Positions 38,316-47,467 are shown, counted from the stretch's first letter. The stretch is 64,000 nucleotides of DNA from Chrysiogenes arsenatis DSM 11915 (GCF_000469585.1 NZ_AWNK01000006.1:184178-248177), one strand, 5' to 3'. Made by a program: numbers and translations. Notes: a model not told the origin generated them from the sequence alone.

Positions 38316-40643
38316 CTACTTCCCGACTGGTAAGAGTAAACGGAACGTCGCCCCTGCCCCGACAGTTGACTCAACAACAATACTACCACCATGCTCTTCA
38401 GCGGTCGCACGTGAAATCGACAATCCCAAACCCGTGCCACCGCGTCCACGTTTGGTAGTATAAAACGGCTCGAAGAGGCGCGCCAGTGTTTCGGTGTCAA
38501 TACCGCATCCGTTATCGCGCACTTCGACAGCCAGCATATCGTCACCTTTCAATCGATATGTCGCCACGGTTATTTCCCCGCGCTTTTCGGGAACGGCTTC
38601 CAGCGCATTCATAATGAAATTAATGATGATTTGCTCCAACCGCGCCGCACTTCCGCGCACCGTTGGCAGATTTTCCCCTAACTCGAAACGTAAAGCCACC
38701 GCCCGTTTTTTCGTTTCGCTTGCCAGCATAGACGTTGCACCATGCACCACATCGTTGAGCTGCACCGGCTCGTTGAGGGACATCTTATCTTGCGTCGAAA
38801 AAGCTTTTAAGTGCTCAACAATCCCTTTAATGCGCTCCGTTGCACGATGAATACGCGCCAACATTTCTGGAACCTCATGACGCAATTCGGGGTACGTAAA
38901 ACCACCCGCACTAAAATCCTCCAGCGTCTCCACGTGTTGCGGTAAACTACGGATCATATCGCGCCAGATATCGTCTAACACCGACGTATTGAGCATGATA
39001 AAGCTATTGGGGTTATTGATTTCATGCGCTACTCCAGCGCTTAACTGCCCCAACAGGGATAGGTGCGCCGTGCGCATGGCATCCTGCTGCATCTGCACCC
39101 GCTGTGTGATATTGCGCGATATCGTAATAAACGTGGCAATCTCTTTCTTGGTGTCAAAGCTTCCGGGAGCCGCATTAACTTCCCACGTTGTCGCGCCGAG
39201 GGTAATTATTCCTGTACTTTTGCGCCTTCCTGCTACATAGGCTTCGATAGGACAGGTCTCGCAGGGCTCTGTGCGCCCTTGTAGTATCTCGTAACACCGC
39301 TTTCCGGGAAGCATTGATGCTGGCTGGCGATAAAACTCTGCGGCACCATCATTCGCCCACCGAATCACATATTCACGGTCAACTTCAACAATGGCATCGG
39401 GAATAGCATCCAGTAAAGCGCGGAATTGTTCCGAAAGCTTCTGGTAGCGCACCTGATTCGCGCGCAACGCATTTTCGATCATTTTCACGCGCGTTACATC
39501 CTGTATCGTTCCCATCATCCGTAGCGGCGTTCCCGAGTCGTCAAATTTCACTTCGCCCCGCTCGTGGACATACTTCAACGTACCATCAGCGAGGATAATA
39601 CGGTGATCGATGCTGTAGGGGCGTTTTTCCTCCAGCGCCAGCCGAACACTCTCTTCCACAAAATGACGATCTTCAGGATGAACGTACCCGAGAAACGCTT
39701 CGTAGGTTTCTTCAAATTCACGCGGAATCAGCCCGAAAATACGGTAGACCTCATCCGACCAGTACAGACTTCCGTCCTGAATCAGCCACTCCCAGTTGCC
39801 GATACTGGCAAGCTGTTGTGCCTCCAACAGGCGTGATTTTGTATCGCGAAAGGCCAAAAGCGCGCGAGCCATTCTGCCAAAATCCCCATCGGAATGTTTT
39901 TGCAGCGCTTCAATAGCGGGAAGCTCGGGCAAATGGTTCTTGTCGCGCGAAAGGTCAAACAGTGCATTGGCAATCACGCGCAACTTTTGACTCACGCTCG
40001 CGGTGATAAGCAGCGCCAACATCAGTATAAGAAAGAGTGCAACACCGCCGACTATCATAATTTGCGTTAGGTACTGCCGCGACTCACGTGAAATGCTCTC
40101 GATACGCACACTCGCGCGCTCCACAAAAAGCTGGCTGATACGGTGCGGATAGAGGGTGAAATTCGCAAAGTGCTGCCCTGCCGCATCAAGATAGTGGTGC
40201 GACATCGTGTAATCGACCGCGGCAATGTCAGTCGCTTGCAGCACAAAACGGCGGTATTCGTGAAACTCATGCACCAACGCGGCCGCACTCGACTCGTCAA
40301 TTTCCTGAAGTAAATCAGAGTGAGCGAGGTGCGCCACACGTTCACCAAATTGATTCAGCTCTTCGACAAACTCAGCATGCAGGAAATAGAGTTGCAACTC
40401 AGAGAGCGCTCTCTCTTCCGCCTTTTCCAGCGTTGCCACCACACGCATATGCAGCAAACTCATCCCTTCGCTGAACTTGGCCGCATCGCGAATAACTTGT
40501 AAATCATTATGCTGCAATGCAGAAGCGGACTGCTGCCGTTCATCTACGGTGCGAATGGACCAATACCCCAACGCCAATGTCAGCAGAATGACAAAAAGAG
40601 CTGGCAACAAAAAGAGTAATATCAGGTTGCGGCTAGCGCTCAT
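38316..40643 (-). CDS. Membrane PAS-PAS histidine kinase with novel N-terminal sensor
   Basis: A 775-residue kinase: TM1 at about 8-30, an all-helical periplasmic region (about 35-190), TM2 at about 195-217, a linker, PAS (about 285-395, with PAC), a second PAS (about 410-525) with a CETCPI cysteine pair, HisKA with LGQLSAGVAHEINNPN, and HATPase with NFIMNALEAV, RDNGCGI and GGTGLGLSI. The periplasmic domain and linker closely resemble residues 1-285 of the GGDEF-EAL protein. The start is ATG in the overlap with that gene (ATGA). It is the evident partner of the sigma-54 activator downstream. Confidence 0.93.
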   Translation of the reverse strand: MSASRNLILLFLLPALFVILLTLALGYWSIRTVDERQQSASALQHNDLQVIRDAAKFSEGMSLLHMRVVATLEKAEERALSELQLYFLHAEFVEELNQFGERVAHLAHSDLLQEIDESSAAALVHEFHEYRRFVLQATDIAAVDYTMSHHYLDAAGQHFANFTLYPHRISQLFVERASVRIESISRESRQYLTQIMIVGGVALFLILMLALLITASVSQKLRVIANALFDLSRDKNHLPELPAIEALQKHSDGDFGRMARALLAFRDTKSRLLEAQQLASIGNWEWLIQDGSLYWSDEVYRIFGLIPREFEETYEAFLGYVHPEDRHFVEESVRLALEEKRPYSIDHRIILADGTLKYVHERGEVKFDDSGTPLRMMGTIQDVTRVKMIENALRANQVRYQKLSEQFRALLDAIPDAIVEVDREYVIRWANDGAAEFYRQPASMLPGKRCYEILQGRTEPCETCPIEAYVAGRRKSTGIITLGATTWEVNAAPGSFDTKKEIATFITISRNITQRVQMQQDAMRTAHLSLLGQLSAGVAHEINNPNSFIMLNTSVLDDIWRDMIRSLPQHVETLEDFSAGGFTYPELRHEVPEMLARIHRATERIKGIVEHLKAFSTQDKMSLNEPVQLNDVVHGATSMLASETKKRAVALRFELGENLPTVRGSAARLEQIIINFIMNALEAVPEKRGEITVATYRLKGDDMLAVEVRDNGCGIDTETLARLFEPFYTTKRGRGGTGLGLSISRATAEEHGGSIVVESTVGAGATFRLLLPVGK

Positions 40644-42808
40644 GACGCCCCCAAGCGGGCAGAGTTTCGCAACCGTTGGGTGAACTCTTGCGCCGGAATC
40701 GGACGGCAGAAAAAGTACCCCTGAAATGCGCGGCACCCTTGCGACATCAGAAATTCCACCTGTGCCGCCGTCTCAACCCCTTCGGCAACCACCTCTAAAT
40801 TCAGGGCATGACTCATAGCAATGATGGTTTTGACAATCGCCGCATCTTCAGGGTTATCGTGAATATCGCGCACAAATGACTGATCAATTTTCATCTGATC
40901 GAGCGGCAGCCGCTTCAGATATTGCAGCGACGAATACCCCGTACCAAAGTCATCCATCGAAAACGTAATCCCGCTCCGCTTGATCTCCTGCATTTTGGCA
41001 ATCGTCTCTTCGACGCGCTCCAACACCGCGCTTTCGGTGAGCTCCAGCTTCAAGCGGTCGGCGCGAGCCCCGGTTTCATGTACTATCCGCCCGATATGTT
41101 TCACCAGCGCCGGATCTTTAAACTGCCGTGCACTCATATTGACTGCCAGCGTGAGGTGCGCTGACTCTGGCCGTTGCTGCCACGCTACCAATTGCTGACA
41201 CGCTGTTTCCAACACCCAATACCCGATCGGAACAATCAAGCCCGTCTCTTCGGCCAGTGGAATAAAATCAGCGGGCGACACCACACCTCGCACGGGATGA
41301 TGCCAGCGTAGCAATGCTTCGGCACCAAAAGGACGACCTTCGCCATCCACCTGAAGTTGGAACACCAAACGGAATTCCTTCTTTTCCAACGCTTGCTGCA
41401 AATCGTGTTCCAGCGACGTGCGATACTCCAGTGTGGCCTGAAGGGCGGGATCGTAAAAACGGATGGTATTGCGACCGGCATTTTTCGCCTGATACATGGC
41501 GGCATCGGCACATTTAAACAGCTCTTCCGCATCGTGCGTACCATCCTGAAACAGCGCAACACCAATACTCGGCGTCACGCGGTACCCCTCGCCGTCAATC
41601 ACATACGGCACACTTAACGACAGTCGCACCTGTTCTGCAAACAACTCTACTCGGTGTACCGCTTGGGCGCGATTCACTCCCAGAGTATCGAGCAGCAAAG
41701 CAAACTCGTCACCACCAAAACGTCCCATCGTCAACATTCCTTCAGCAACGGCCAACGTACGTAAACGAGCGGTAACTTCTTGTAAAAGTTTATCGCCAAT
41801 ACTATGCCCACGGGTATCGTTCACCGTTTTGAAATTATCGAGATCCAAATAGAGCAAAGCGCCATAATGGCCGGAACTGGTGCAGAATTGCAGAGCGTGG
41901 TTGATGTATTCACTCAATAAATGGCGATTCGGCAACCCCGTCAGCGTATCGTAGTGCGCCAGATAATGCGCTTGCTGCTCCGCTTCACGCCGCCGCACTT
42001 CGGCATCGCGAAGTGCCAGCAGAGCCTGCGCCACCTGCCGTACTTCACCCTTCGCTTGTTGCGCCAGAGCGTCGACTTCAGGGAGCGGTGGAAATTTTCC
42101 ATCGGACAGAGCAAGATCACTCAGCGCGTCGGTAATAACACGCAAATTGCGACCAATGAGTCGACCCGAAAAAAGTGCCGACAAAACCATGAACACTAAA
42201 CTGAGCCCGCCAGCCCAAGCGACCCAGGAAAAATAGTCGTACAGCATTTCCATGGCTTTTGCATGGCGAATGTCCGCTCTGGCGGACAAGAGTTCTGTAA
42301 TGCGGTGGGCATAGCTAGAAAAATTGATAAAGTGTTTCTGTGCCGCATCAATGTAATTTTCCGCCGTGGAAGGGTCGATAGCGGCAATATCCGTCGCCAT
42401 AATCACAAAATACTGATACCGCTGAAATTCCTGCAACAGCGCCACGGTGCTGCCATGATTTACTTCGCGTAACAGTTCTGACGCGGCAAGCGCTTCGGCT
42501 TCGAGCAAACGAGCTGACAACATATCAACAATTGTCCCATGACGGTAATACAGCTCAATTTCCGAACTTGCCCCTCGGCGGGCAAGTTCGAGTGTGGCAG
42601 TTATGTGCTTATGTAAATCCCCCACACTACGACTGAACTGTGCCGCAGCGTGAATGGTCTGTAAATCGCGCGCTTGCGACGCACTGACGTCAACATAGTG
42701 CCCTTTCAAAGTCGAAAACGACCAATACCCGAAGGCAAACGCCAGCATGACGACCAACATCGCCGGAAAAAGAAACGCGAACAAAAGGTTTCTGCTGGTC
42801 GCTTTCAT
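40640..42808 (-). CDS. Membrane GGDEF-EAL protein with novel N-terminal sensor
   Basis: A 722-residue c-di-GMP enzyme: TM1 at 8-28, helical periplasmic region (30-190), TM2 at about 193-215, a linker, GGDEF domain (about 283-450, motif RFGGDEF intact at 363-369) and EAL domain (about 465-715, with EAL at 497-499 and DDFGTGYSSL). Both active sites look complete; the RxxD inhibitory site before GGDEF is absent. The sensor shares ATDIAAID, YIDAAQKHF and YAHRITEL blocks with the kinase encoded next. It starts 3 nt after the phosphatase stop and overlaps the kinase start. Confidence 0.94.
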   Translation of the reverse strand: MKATSRNLLFAFLFPAMLVVMLAFAFGYWSFSTLKGHYVDVSASQARDLQTIHAAAQFSRSVGDLHKHITATLELARRGASSEIELYYRHGTIVDMLSARLLEAEALAASELLREVNHGSTVALLQEFQRYQYFVIMATDIAAIDPSTAENYIDAAQKHFINFSSYAHRITELLSARADIRHAKAMEMLYDYFSWVAWAGGLSLVFMVLSALFSGRLIGRNLRVITDALSDLALSDGKFPPLPEVDALAQQAKGEVRQVAQALLALRDAEVRRREAEQQAHYLAHYDTLTGLPNRHLLSEYINHALQFCTSSGHYGALLYLDLDNFKTVNDTRGHSIGDKLLQEVTARLRTLAVAEGMLTMGRFGGDEFALLLDTLGVNRAQAVHRVELFAEQVRLSLSVPYVIDGEGYRVTPSIGVALFQDGTHDAEELFKCADAAMYQAKNAGRNTIRFYDPALQATLEYRTSLEHDLQQALEKKEFRLVFQLQVDGEGRPFGAEALLRWHHPVRGVVSPADFIPLAEETGLIVPIGYWVLETACQQLVAWQQRPESAHLTLAVNMSARQFKDPALVKHIGRIVHETGARADRLKLELTESAVLERVEETIAKMQEIKRSGITFSMDDFGTGYSSLQYLKRLPLDQMKIDQSFVRDIHDNPEDAAIVKTIIAMSHALNLEVVAEGVETAAQVEFLMSQGCRAFQGYFFCRPIPAQEFTQRLRNSARLGAS

Positions 42809-42811
42809 ATC

Positions 42812-43456
42812 TTACTGCCAGGGTGGGGGGAGCAGCAGTTCATCCCACTGCTCGGGGCGAACGCTCCCGACATATTCGAAGGAATCCGCACCAAGCGGGC
42901 GCACTACCACCAACGTCCCTTCCGGAGGGAAATAGTTCATGATTTCGGCCATATTCGGCCCGTGAGCAACGAGTGCCCGGTTTTTCCCCGCCGTTGTCAC
43001 CGGCAATGACACCAGTTCGCGCGTACGCTGAATTACCGGTGTTTTTTCGACTCGAGTCATGGCAGCGGTATATTTCAGCAACTCTTCCACAACAATTTCG
43101 CGCTCCCCGAAAGCAGCCTGCGCACTTTCAATCGCCCGACAAAACGGACTCACATATATTTCGCCTACCGGAAAACCTGCCTGCGCAATACTTTGACCAA
43201 TAAACGCCATCTGTTTCCGCCCTTCAGTCGTCAACGGACGCTGCGTAGAACAATCATTCAGATCAACCGGAACCTGATCGGGAATAGCGGAGTCAGTTAT
43301 GCCATGACGCAAGTAGAGCACATACCCACCCTGTTGCACCGCATGAATCGTCTGCGCATCAAGTGGTGACTCCCGAAAGGTCTCCGCCAAAGAGGGGAGA
43401 ACCGTACCTACACACAACCCCAAAGCTACCAGACATTGAAGAACACGATGTGACAT
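42812..43456 (-). CDS. Periplasmic histidine phosphatase superfamily protein
   Basis: A 214-residue exported protein with signal peptide (1-24, SLA-ET) and a phosphoglycerate-mutase-like fold: Arg50-His51-Gly52 (LRHGITD) as the phosphohistidine site, Arg107 in SPFCRAIESAQ, and the second catalytic His165 in VAHGPNM. It is shorter than acid phosphatases or phytases and its substrate is unknown. It is first gene of the operon with GGDEF-EAL, kinase and sigma-54 activator. A periplasmic phosphatase at the head of such an operon could generate or remove the ligand sensed by the two membrane proteins, which is inference only. Confidence 0.85.
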   Translation of the reverse strand: MSHRVLQCLVALGLCVGTVLPSLAETFRESPLDAQTIHAVQQGGYVLYLRHGITDSAIPDQVPVDLNDCSTQRPLTTEGRKQMAFIGQSIAQAGFPVGEIYVSPFCRAIESAQAAFGEREIVVEELLKYTAAMTRVEKTPVIQRTRELVSLPVTTAGKNRALVAHGPNMAEIMNYFPPEGTLVVVRPLGADSFEYVGSVRPEQWDELLLPPPWQ

Positions 43457-43475
43457 TTCCCCCTCCTGATCAACA

Positions 43476-43493
43476 TAGTGATAAGAATCACTA
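43476..43493. promoter_or_regulatory. Palindromic operator over the signalling operon promoter
   Basis: TAGTGATAAGAATCACTA, 7-bp arms with a 4-nt centre, overlaps the -10 element and the predicted start site. A repressor bound here would block transcription. It has some likeness to metal-repressor (Fur-type) boxes, but not enough to name one. Confidence 0.6.
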
Positions 43494-43518
43494 TAAAATA
43501 GCTTGCGGCGCCAATCAA
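43490..43518 (-). promoter_or_regulatory. Sigma-70 promoter of the phosphatase-GGDEF-kinase-regulator operon
   Basis: On the minus strand TTGATT, 17-nt spacer, TATAGT. The start would lie about 27 nt before the phosphatase ATG. Thus the operon itself is not sigma-54 dependent. Confidence 0.65.
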
Positions 43519-43912
43519 CTTATTTTACAGAGTAAAATCATCAACAAGCCAAAAACAGATAACTTTTGCGATTATATGATACAAATAAACGCAATATGAA
43601 CAGCATAAAACACTCTCCTAACGGCGCTCTACTGTCATGATTGTGACAAAACAATGTCAGCAAAACCAATAAATACCAAACAAATCACTAAAGACTATTT
43701 TAACATCTGCTAAACATCTACAGAACATCGGATTACCAATAACTACTGGTAGAATCTCTTCAAAAGCTATTGCGCAACAATTCACTTTTATGATACCCAA
43801 TAATAGCTTTCCATACTAGAACCATGTTCTCTTCATGGTACTGTCGTAGCTCCCTTCGCGAAGGGGTACCCTAAAACCCTATTATATACTGCAAAACCCT
43901 AAGGACGACGCA
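43519..43912. other. 394-nt non-coding region with two small palindromes
   Basis: AT-rich, no gene found. It holds ACCATG and CATGGT around a 7-nt loop (43821-43839), a perfect 14-bp palindrome CCCTTCGCGAAGGG (43852-43865), and two copies of AAAACCCTA within 50 nt of the chemoreceptor start. A promoter for the receptor is expected here but I cannot assign its -35 and -10 elements with confidence. Confidence 0.5.
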
Positions 43913-45895
43913 ATGAAAAATCTTACAATGAGCACGAAACTTGGAAGTGGATTCGGAATACTGATCCTGATCTCATTAGTGGTAGCTATTATCGGTTACT
44001 CTTCGATGGCAACGCTCAACAAAGGAGCTGACACTGCCCTTTCCACCAGCAATGTCGCCGTGATGGCGCTGGAAGCTGCTGAAAACATCCAGATTTATCT
44101 GCGCAATGAAAACGCAACCCGTGCCGAAACAGCCGAAGAGTTGCTAAGACAAGGCGAGCTCGCCCTTCTCGCACTCCAGCGCGACACCGACCATCAAGCG
44201 TTGACTCGCTTCCTGCAAACCGCAATCGACGAAGTGAAAATAACCATCAGCGGATTTAAGGACTACCGTGTGGGAGTCCGTGAACGCAACGCCCTGTTTG
44301 ATGAGCTTATCCGCCTCGGTGTATTATCGCGCCAAACCTCACAGCAAATCAGCGATGGCATGACAGCGGGCATTGCCGAGCAACTACGCCTTACAAGCGA
44401 CCCAACCCAAATTAACCAAGCTCTTCACATGCTGCGCACAGAAGCGGGCATTGTGGAAAACATCAACCGGGTGCATTTTTATGTGCGCGAATACATCATC
44501 CGTGGTGACATCGCATCCATAGAGGCCGCCAGAAGGCTTGTTACGGATGAAATCATTGCTCGCTTTACCGAAATAGGGCAATGGATGCGCATACAAGGGA
44601 TTAACAGCGAAATGCAGCGCGCCGTTGAGCAGTCAACCACTATTATGCAGCAGTACCTTGGAGCACTCAATACGTGGGCAGAGCGGGTGCAGACACTTGA
44701 TCAGGAATATCAGGCCATCCGGCAAAATATTGGCGATATCAATCAGGCGATCAATCAAGCCCTGGCGGTGGGGAATCAGGTCATGGATAGCGAAACCGTC
44801 CGAGCCGAGCGGATTATCCTTATTGCCGCTGCCATTGCGATTGCTCTTGGCATATTCCTCGCTATTTCGATCACCCGTATGATCGTCGGCCCACTCCAGC
44901 AAAGTGTCAATTTCGCCAATGCGGTGGCCGATGGCGACTTGACGCGAACGCTCCCCATTCAGCAGCGCGACGAAATCGGCCAGCTTGTCCACTCACTGAA
45001 TACCATGGTTGGTAGTCTGCGCGACACCGTAGGGAATATTCAAGAAACGGCAACTGGTGTGGCTTCTGCCAGTGAAGAACTTAGCAGCGCTTCCGTACAA
45101 ATGAGTTCCGGCATGGCACTGCAAGCAGAGCGAGTTTCACAAATTGCTTCCGCGTCGCTCGAAATGTCGCAGACCTCGACGGAGATTGCGCAGAACATGA
45201 GTCAGATTCAAGGAAACACCTCAAACGCACTCGATTTATCGCGTCAAGGCGGCTCGAAGGTCAAACAGTCCGCCAAAGAGATGGAAAATATCGCCGAACA
45301 AGTTGATATTGCCTCTGGCCATGCCCGTTCGCTCGAAGAAAAAGCCGCCCGCGTGCAGCAAGTGATTGAAGTTATTAACGATATCGCGGAACAGACCAAT
45401 TTGCTTGCGCTGAATGCGGCGATCGAAGCCGCCCGCGCTGGCGACGCGGGACGCGGTTTTGCTGTTGTTGCGGATGAAGTGCGCAAGCTTGCCGAACGGA
45501 GCGCCAACTCAACCGAAGAGATCAGCTCCATAGTGGAAAGCATTCAGGGTGGCGTTGATCAGGTCGTCCGCTCTATGTCTCACGTTGACGAAAAGGCACA
45601 AATCGGCAATCGCTTGGCGCAAGAAACCGATGCCGCCTTTGCCGAAATCATTGGAGGCATGGAAAATCTACAGGAATTAATTGTACAAAACGCCGCCGCA
45701 ATTGAAGAAATGTCGGCCACGGCGGATCAAATCACCGAGGACATTCAGGCCATTTCGGCAGCTTCGGAACAAACCGCCGCTTCTTCGGAAGAAGTCTCGC
45801 GCGCCTCAAGCGATCTGGCACTGCTTGCCACAAACGTTCAGGAGAGCGTTGCCGTATTCCAGATCGAAGAGCGCAAGATGCTTCCCCGCGCATAA
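43913..45895 (+). CDS. Methyl-accepting chemotaxis protein with long helical sensor
   Basis: A 660-residue chemoreceptor: TM1 at about 10-30, an all-helical periplasmic domain of about 265 residues (length and predicted helices fit the bimodular HBM type, which binds small organic acids in McpS-like receptors), TM2 at about 300-320, HAMP, and the signalling domain with [21 protein letters not shown]. The cytoplasmic part is nearly the same as in the receptor at 33157, including an [11 protein letters not shown] end segment. AAGGAC precedes the ATG. It is transcribed alone, convergent with the Cache kinase. Confidence 0.92.
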   Translation: MKNLTMSTKLGSGFGILILISLVVAIIGYSSMATLNKGADTALSTSNVAVMALEAAENIQIYLRNENATRAETAEELLRQGELALLALQRDTDHQALTRFLQTAIDEVKITISGFKDYRVGVRERNALFDELIRLGVLSRQTSQQISDGMTAGIAEQLRLTSDPTQINQALHMLRTEAGIVENINRVHFYVREYIIRGDIASIEAARRLVTDEIIARFTEIGQWMRIQGINSEMQRAVEQSTTIMQQYLGALNTWAERVQTLDQEYQAIRQNIGDINQAINQALAVGNQVMDSETVRAERIILIAAAIAIALGIFLAISITRMIVGPLQQSVNFANAVADGDLTRTLPIQQRDEIGQLVHSLNTMVGSLRDTVGNIQETATGVASASEELSSASVQMSSGMALQAERVSQIASASLEMSQTSTEIAQNMSQIQGNTSNALDLSRQGGSKVKQSAKEMENIAEQVDIASGHARSLEEKAARVQQVIEVINDIAEQTNLLALNAAIEAARAGDAGRGFAVVADEVRKLAERSANSTEEISSIVESIQGGVDQVVRSMSHVDEKAQIGNRLAQETDAAFAEIIGGMENLQELIVQNAAAIEEMSATADQITEDIQAISAASEQTAASSEEVSRASSDLALLATNVQESVAVFQIEERKMLPRA

Positions 45896-45908
45896 ATCTT
45901 TCTGTGCC

Positions 45909-45942
45909 GCGCATCTGTCATCACCGTTTCCGGCAGATGCGC
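45909..45942. terminator. Inverted repeat between convergent genes, terminator candidate
   Basis: GCGCATCTG and CAGATGCGC, 9-bp perfect arms with a 16-nt loop, between the ends of the chemoreceptor and the Cache kinase genes. No T-run follows on either strand, so efficiency is doubtful. Confidence 0.45.
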
Positions 45943-45958
45943 TGCTTGTGTATCACTC

Positions 45959-47467
45959 TCACACAACGTCTGTAGTTCTCAGTGTAATACAAAACTCTGC
46001 GCCACCGTCAGTGTTGCGCGCCTGAATGGTTCCACCCATTTTGGCAACAATCTGCCGGCAGAGCGAAAGACCAATCCCCGTTCCATGCTCCCCTTTGGTT
46101 GAGGTGAAAGAATCAAAAAGAGCATCAGGAAGGAGTTCGTCGGGAATGCCGCCACCATTATCACGCACGGTGAAACGAAGCATACCTTCGCTGACACTGG
46201 CCGTGATCGTGATCATCCGCTCATCTACCTTGCGTTCCTGAAACACGTCGCGCGAATTATGGATCAGGTTCAAAAACACCTGCTTAAACTCATTTGGGCA
46301 ACCGTAGACCTGCGGGGATACTTCCGAAGGGAAAAAGGTTAATATAACCTTATCGCGCATCAGTTGCCCACGCATCAATTCCAGCACATCACGAATCTGT
46401 TGCTGCGGGCAAAAGTTTCTGGTCTTATCTGACGGCTTATAGAAGTTGCGGAAGTCGTCGACCGTCTGCGCCATATAATCAACCTGCTGCTGAATATGCG
46501 TGGTGGAGAACTCCAGCTCCTCTTTTGTCAGCTCACCGGAACGGTAGAGTTCTGCCAGATCAGCCGCCAGTAAATTGATGTTGTTGAGCGGCTGTTTCCA
46601 CTGGTGCGCTATTGCCCCCACCATACCGCCAATTTCGGCCAGCTTGGCCTGCTGAATCATCGCCTGCTGTTCTCGATGTGCTTTTTCGATGTACTGATTC
46701 ATATATTTGGCAACCTGTGCCAGTTCGTCTTCGCCACTGAGGGAAATCCGTTTCGATAAATCGGCATCACCAGCCGCTAGCTTGCGTGCTTTATCCGTAA
46801 TTGCCGCCGTAGACAGGACGATCATACGCACAATCGCAATCATAGGTACTGCCGTAACGAACAGCATGATGGCAATAATTATGGCCATGCGTTGCACTTC
46901 AACCCAGAGCATCGCGTTAATGTCGTCGATATAAACGCCCGTGCCAATTACCCAACCCCACGGCTGAAAACCCATGATGTACGAAGACTTAGGCACCGGA
47001 TCACCAAAGCCGGGCTTCGGCCAGTAATAATCGACATGCCCTTTTCCGTCGCGCTGCACAACAGCTAGCATTTCCATAAACAACCGTTTACCATGGGGAT
47101 CAGCGTAATGTGTTAAGTCTGCGCCATCAAGTTCTGGAGTAGTCGGGTGCATGACCATTCGCGGGTGCATATCATTGACCCAAATATATTCGCCATCGCC
47201 ATATCGCATTGAGTGCAGTGTACGCAAGGCACGTTGCTGTGCAACTTCGGTCGTTATTTCACCAGATTGCACCATCTGCCAATAGCTCTCAACAATGCTA
47301 TACGCCGCCTGGGTCATCTCTTCCACTGCACGATTTTTAATGCTGTACATGTTGTGGTTTAACGTGAAAAGAGAAATAGCAATCAGCGCGACAGTGCCGC
47401 AAATGGCCACACCAAAAAAAGCGAGGAGTCGACCCTTAATAGTTTTTGGGGAAAACGGCAATCGCAC
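45959..47467 (-). CDS. Cache-domain histidine kinase
   Basis: A 502-residue membrane kinase: TM1, single-Cache sensor (about 45-190; YIWVNDMHPRMVMHP and [16 protein letters not shown]), TM2, HAMP, dimerisation domain with H-box GAIAHQWKQPLNNI, and HATPase with NLIHNSRDV, DNGGGI and GTGIGLSL. No receiver follows and no response regulator gene adjoins. The sensor plus HAMP is a clear paralogue of the chemoreceptor at 31192, so one ligand may drive both taxis and gene control. The start is taken as GTG at 47467, with AAGGAG 7 nt before it; longer upstream frames lack a ribosome binding site. Confidence 0.9.
   Translation of the reverse strand: MRLPFSPKTIKGRLLAFFGVAICGTVALIAISLFTLNHNMYSIKNRAVEEMTQAAYSIVESYWQMVQSGEITTEVAQQRALRTLHSMRYGDGEYIWVNDMHPRMVMHPTTPELDGADLTHYADPHGKRLFMEMLAVVQRDGKGHVDYYWPKPGFGDPVPKSSYIMGFQPWGWVIGTGVYIDDINAMLWVEVQRMAIIIAIMLFVTAVPMIAIVRMIVLSTAAITDKARKLAAGDADLSKRISLSGEDELAQVAKYMNQYIEKAHREQQAMIQQAKLAEIGGMVGAIAHQWKQPLNNINLLAADLAELYRSGELTKEELEFSTTHIQQQVDYMAQTVDDFRNFYKPSDKTRNFCPQQQIRDVLELMRGQLMRDKVILTFFPSEVSPQVYGCPNEFKQVFLNLIHNSRDVFQERKVDERMITITASVSEGMLRFTVRDNGGGIPDELLPDALFDSFTSTKGEHGTGIGLSLCRQIVAKMGGTIQARNTDGGAEFCITLRTTDVV

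Noticed and set aside
43476-43493. Naming the palindrome a Fur box
   Set aside because: It shares only part of the 19-bp Fur consensus, and neither the phosphatase nor the following genes are iron genes. Kept as an unassigned operator.
43840-43912. Sigma-28 promoter before the chemoreceptor at 43913
   Set aside because: TAAAACCC at the right distance is followed by GCAAAACC, which matches the FliA -10 at too few positions.
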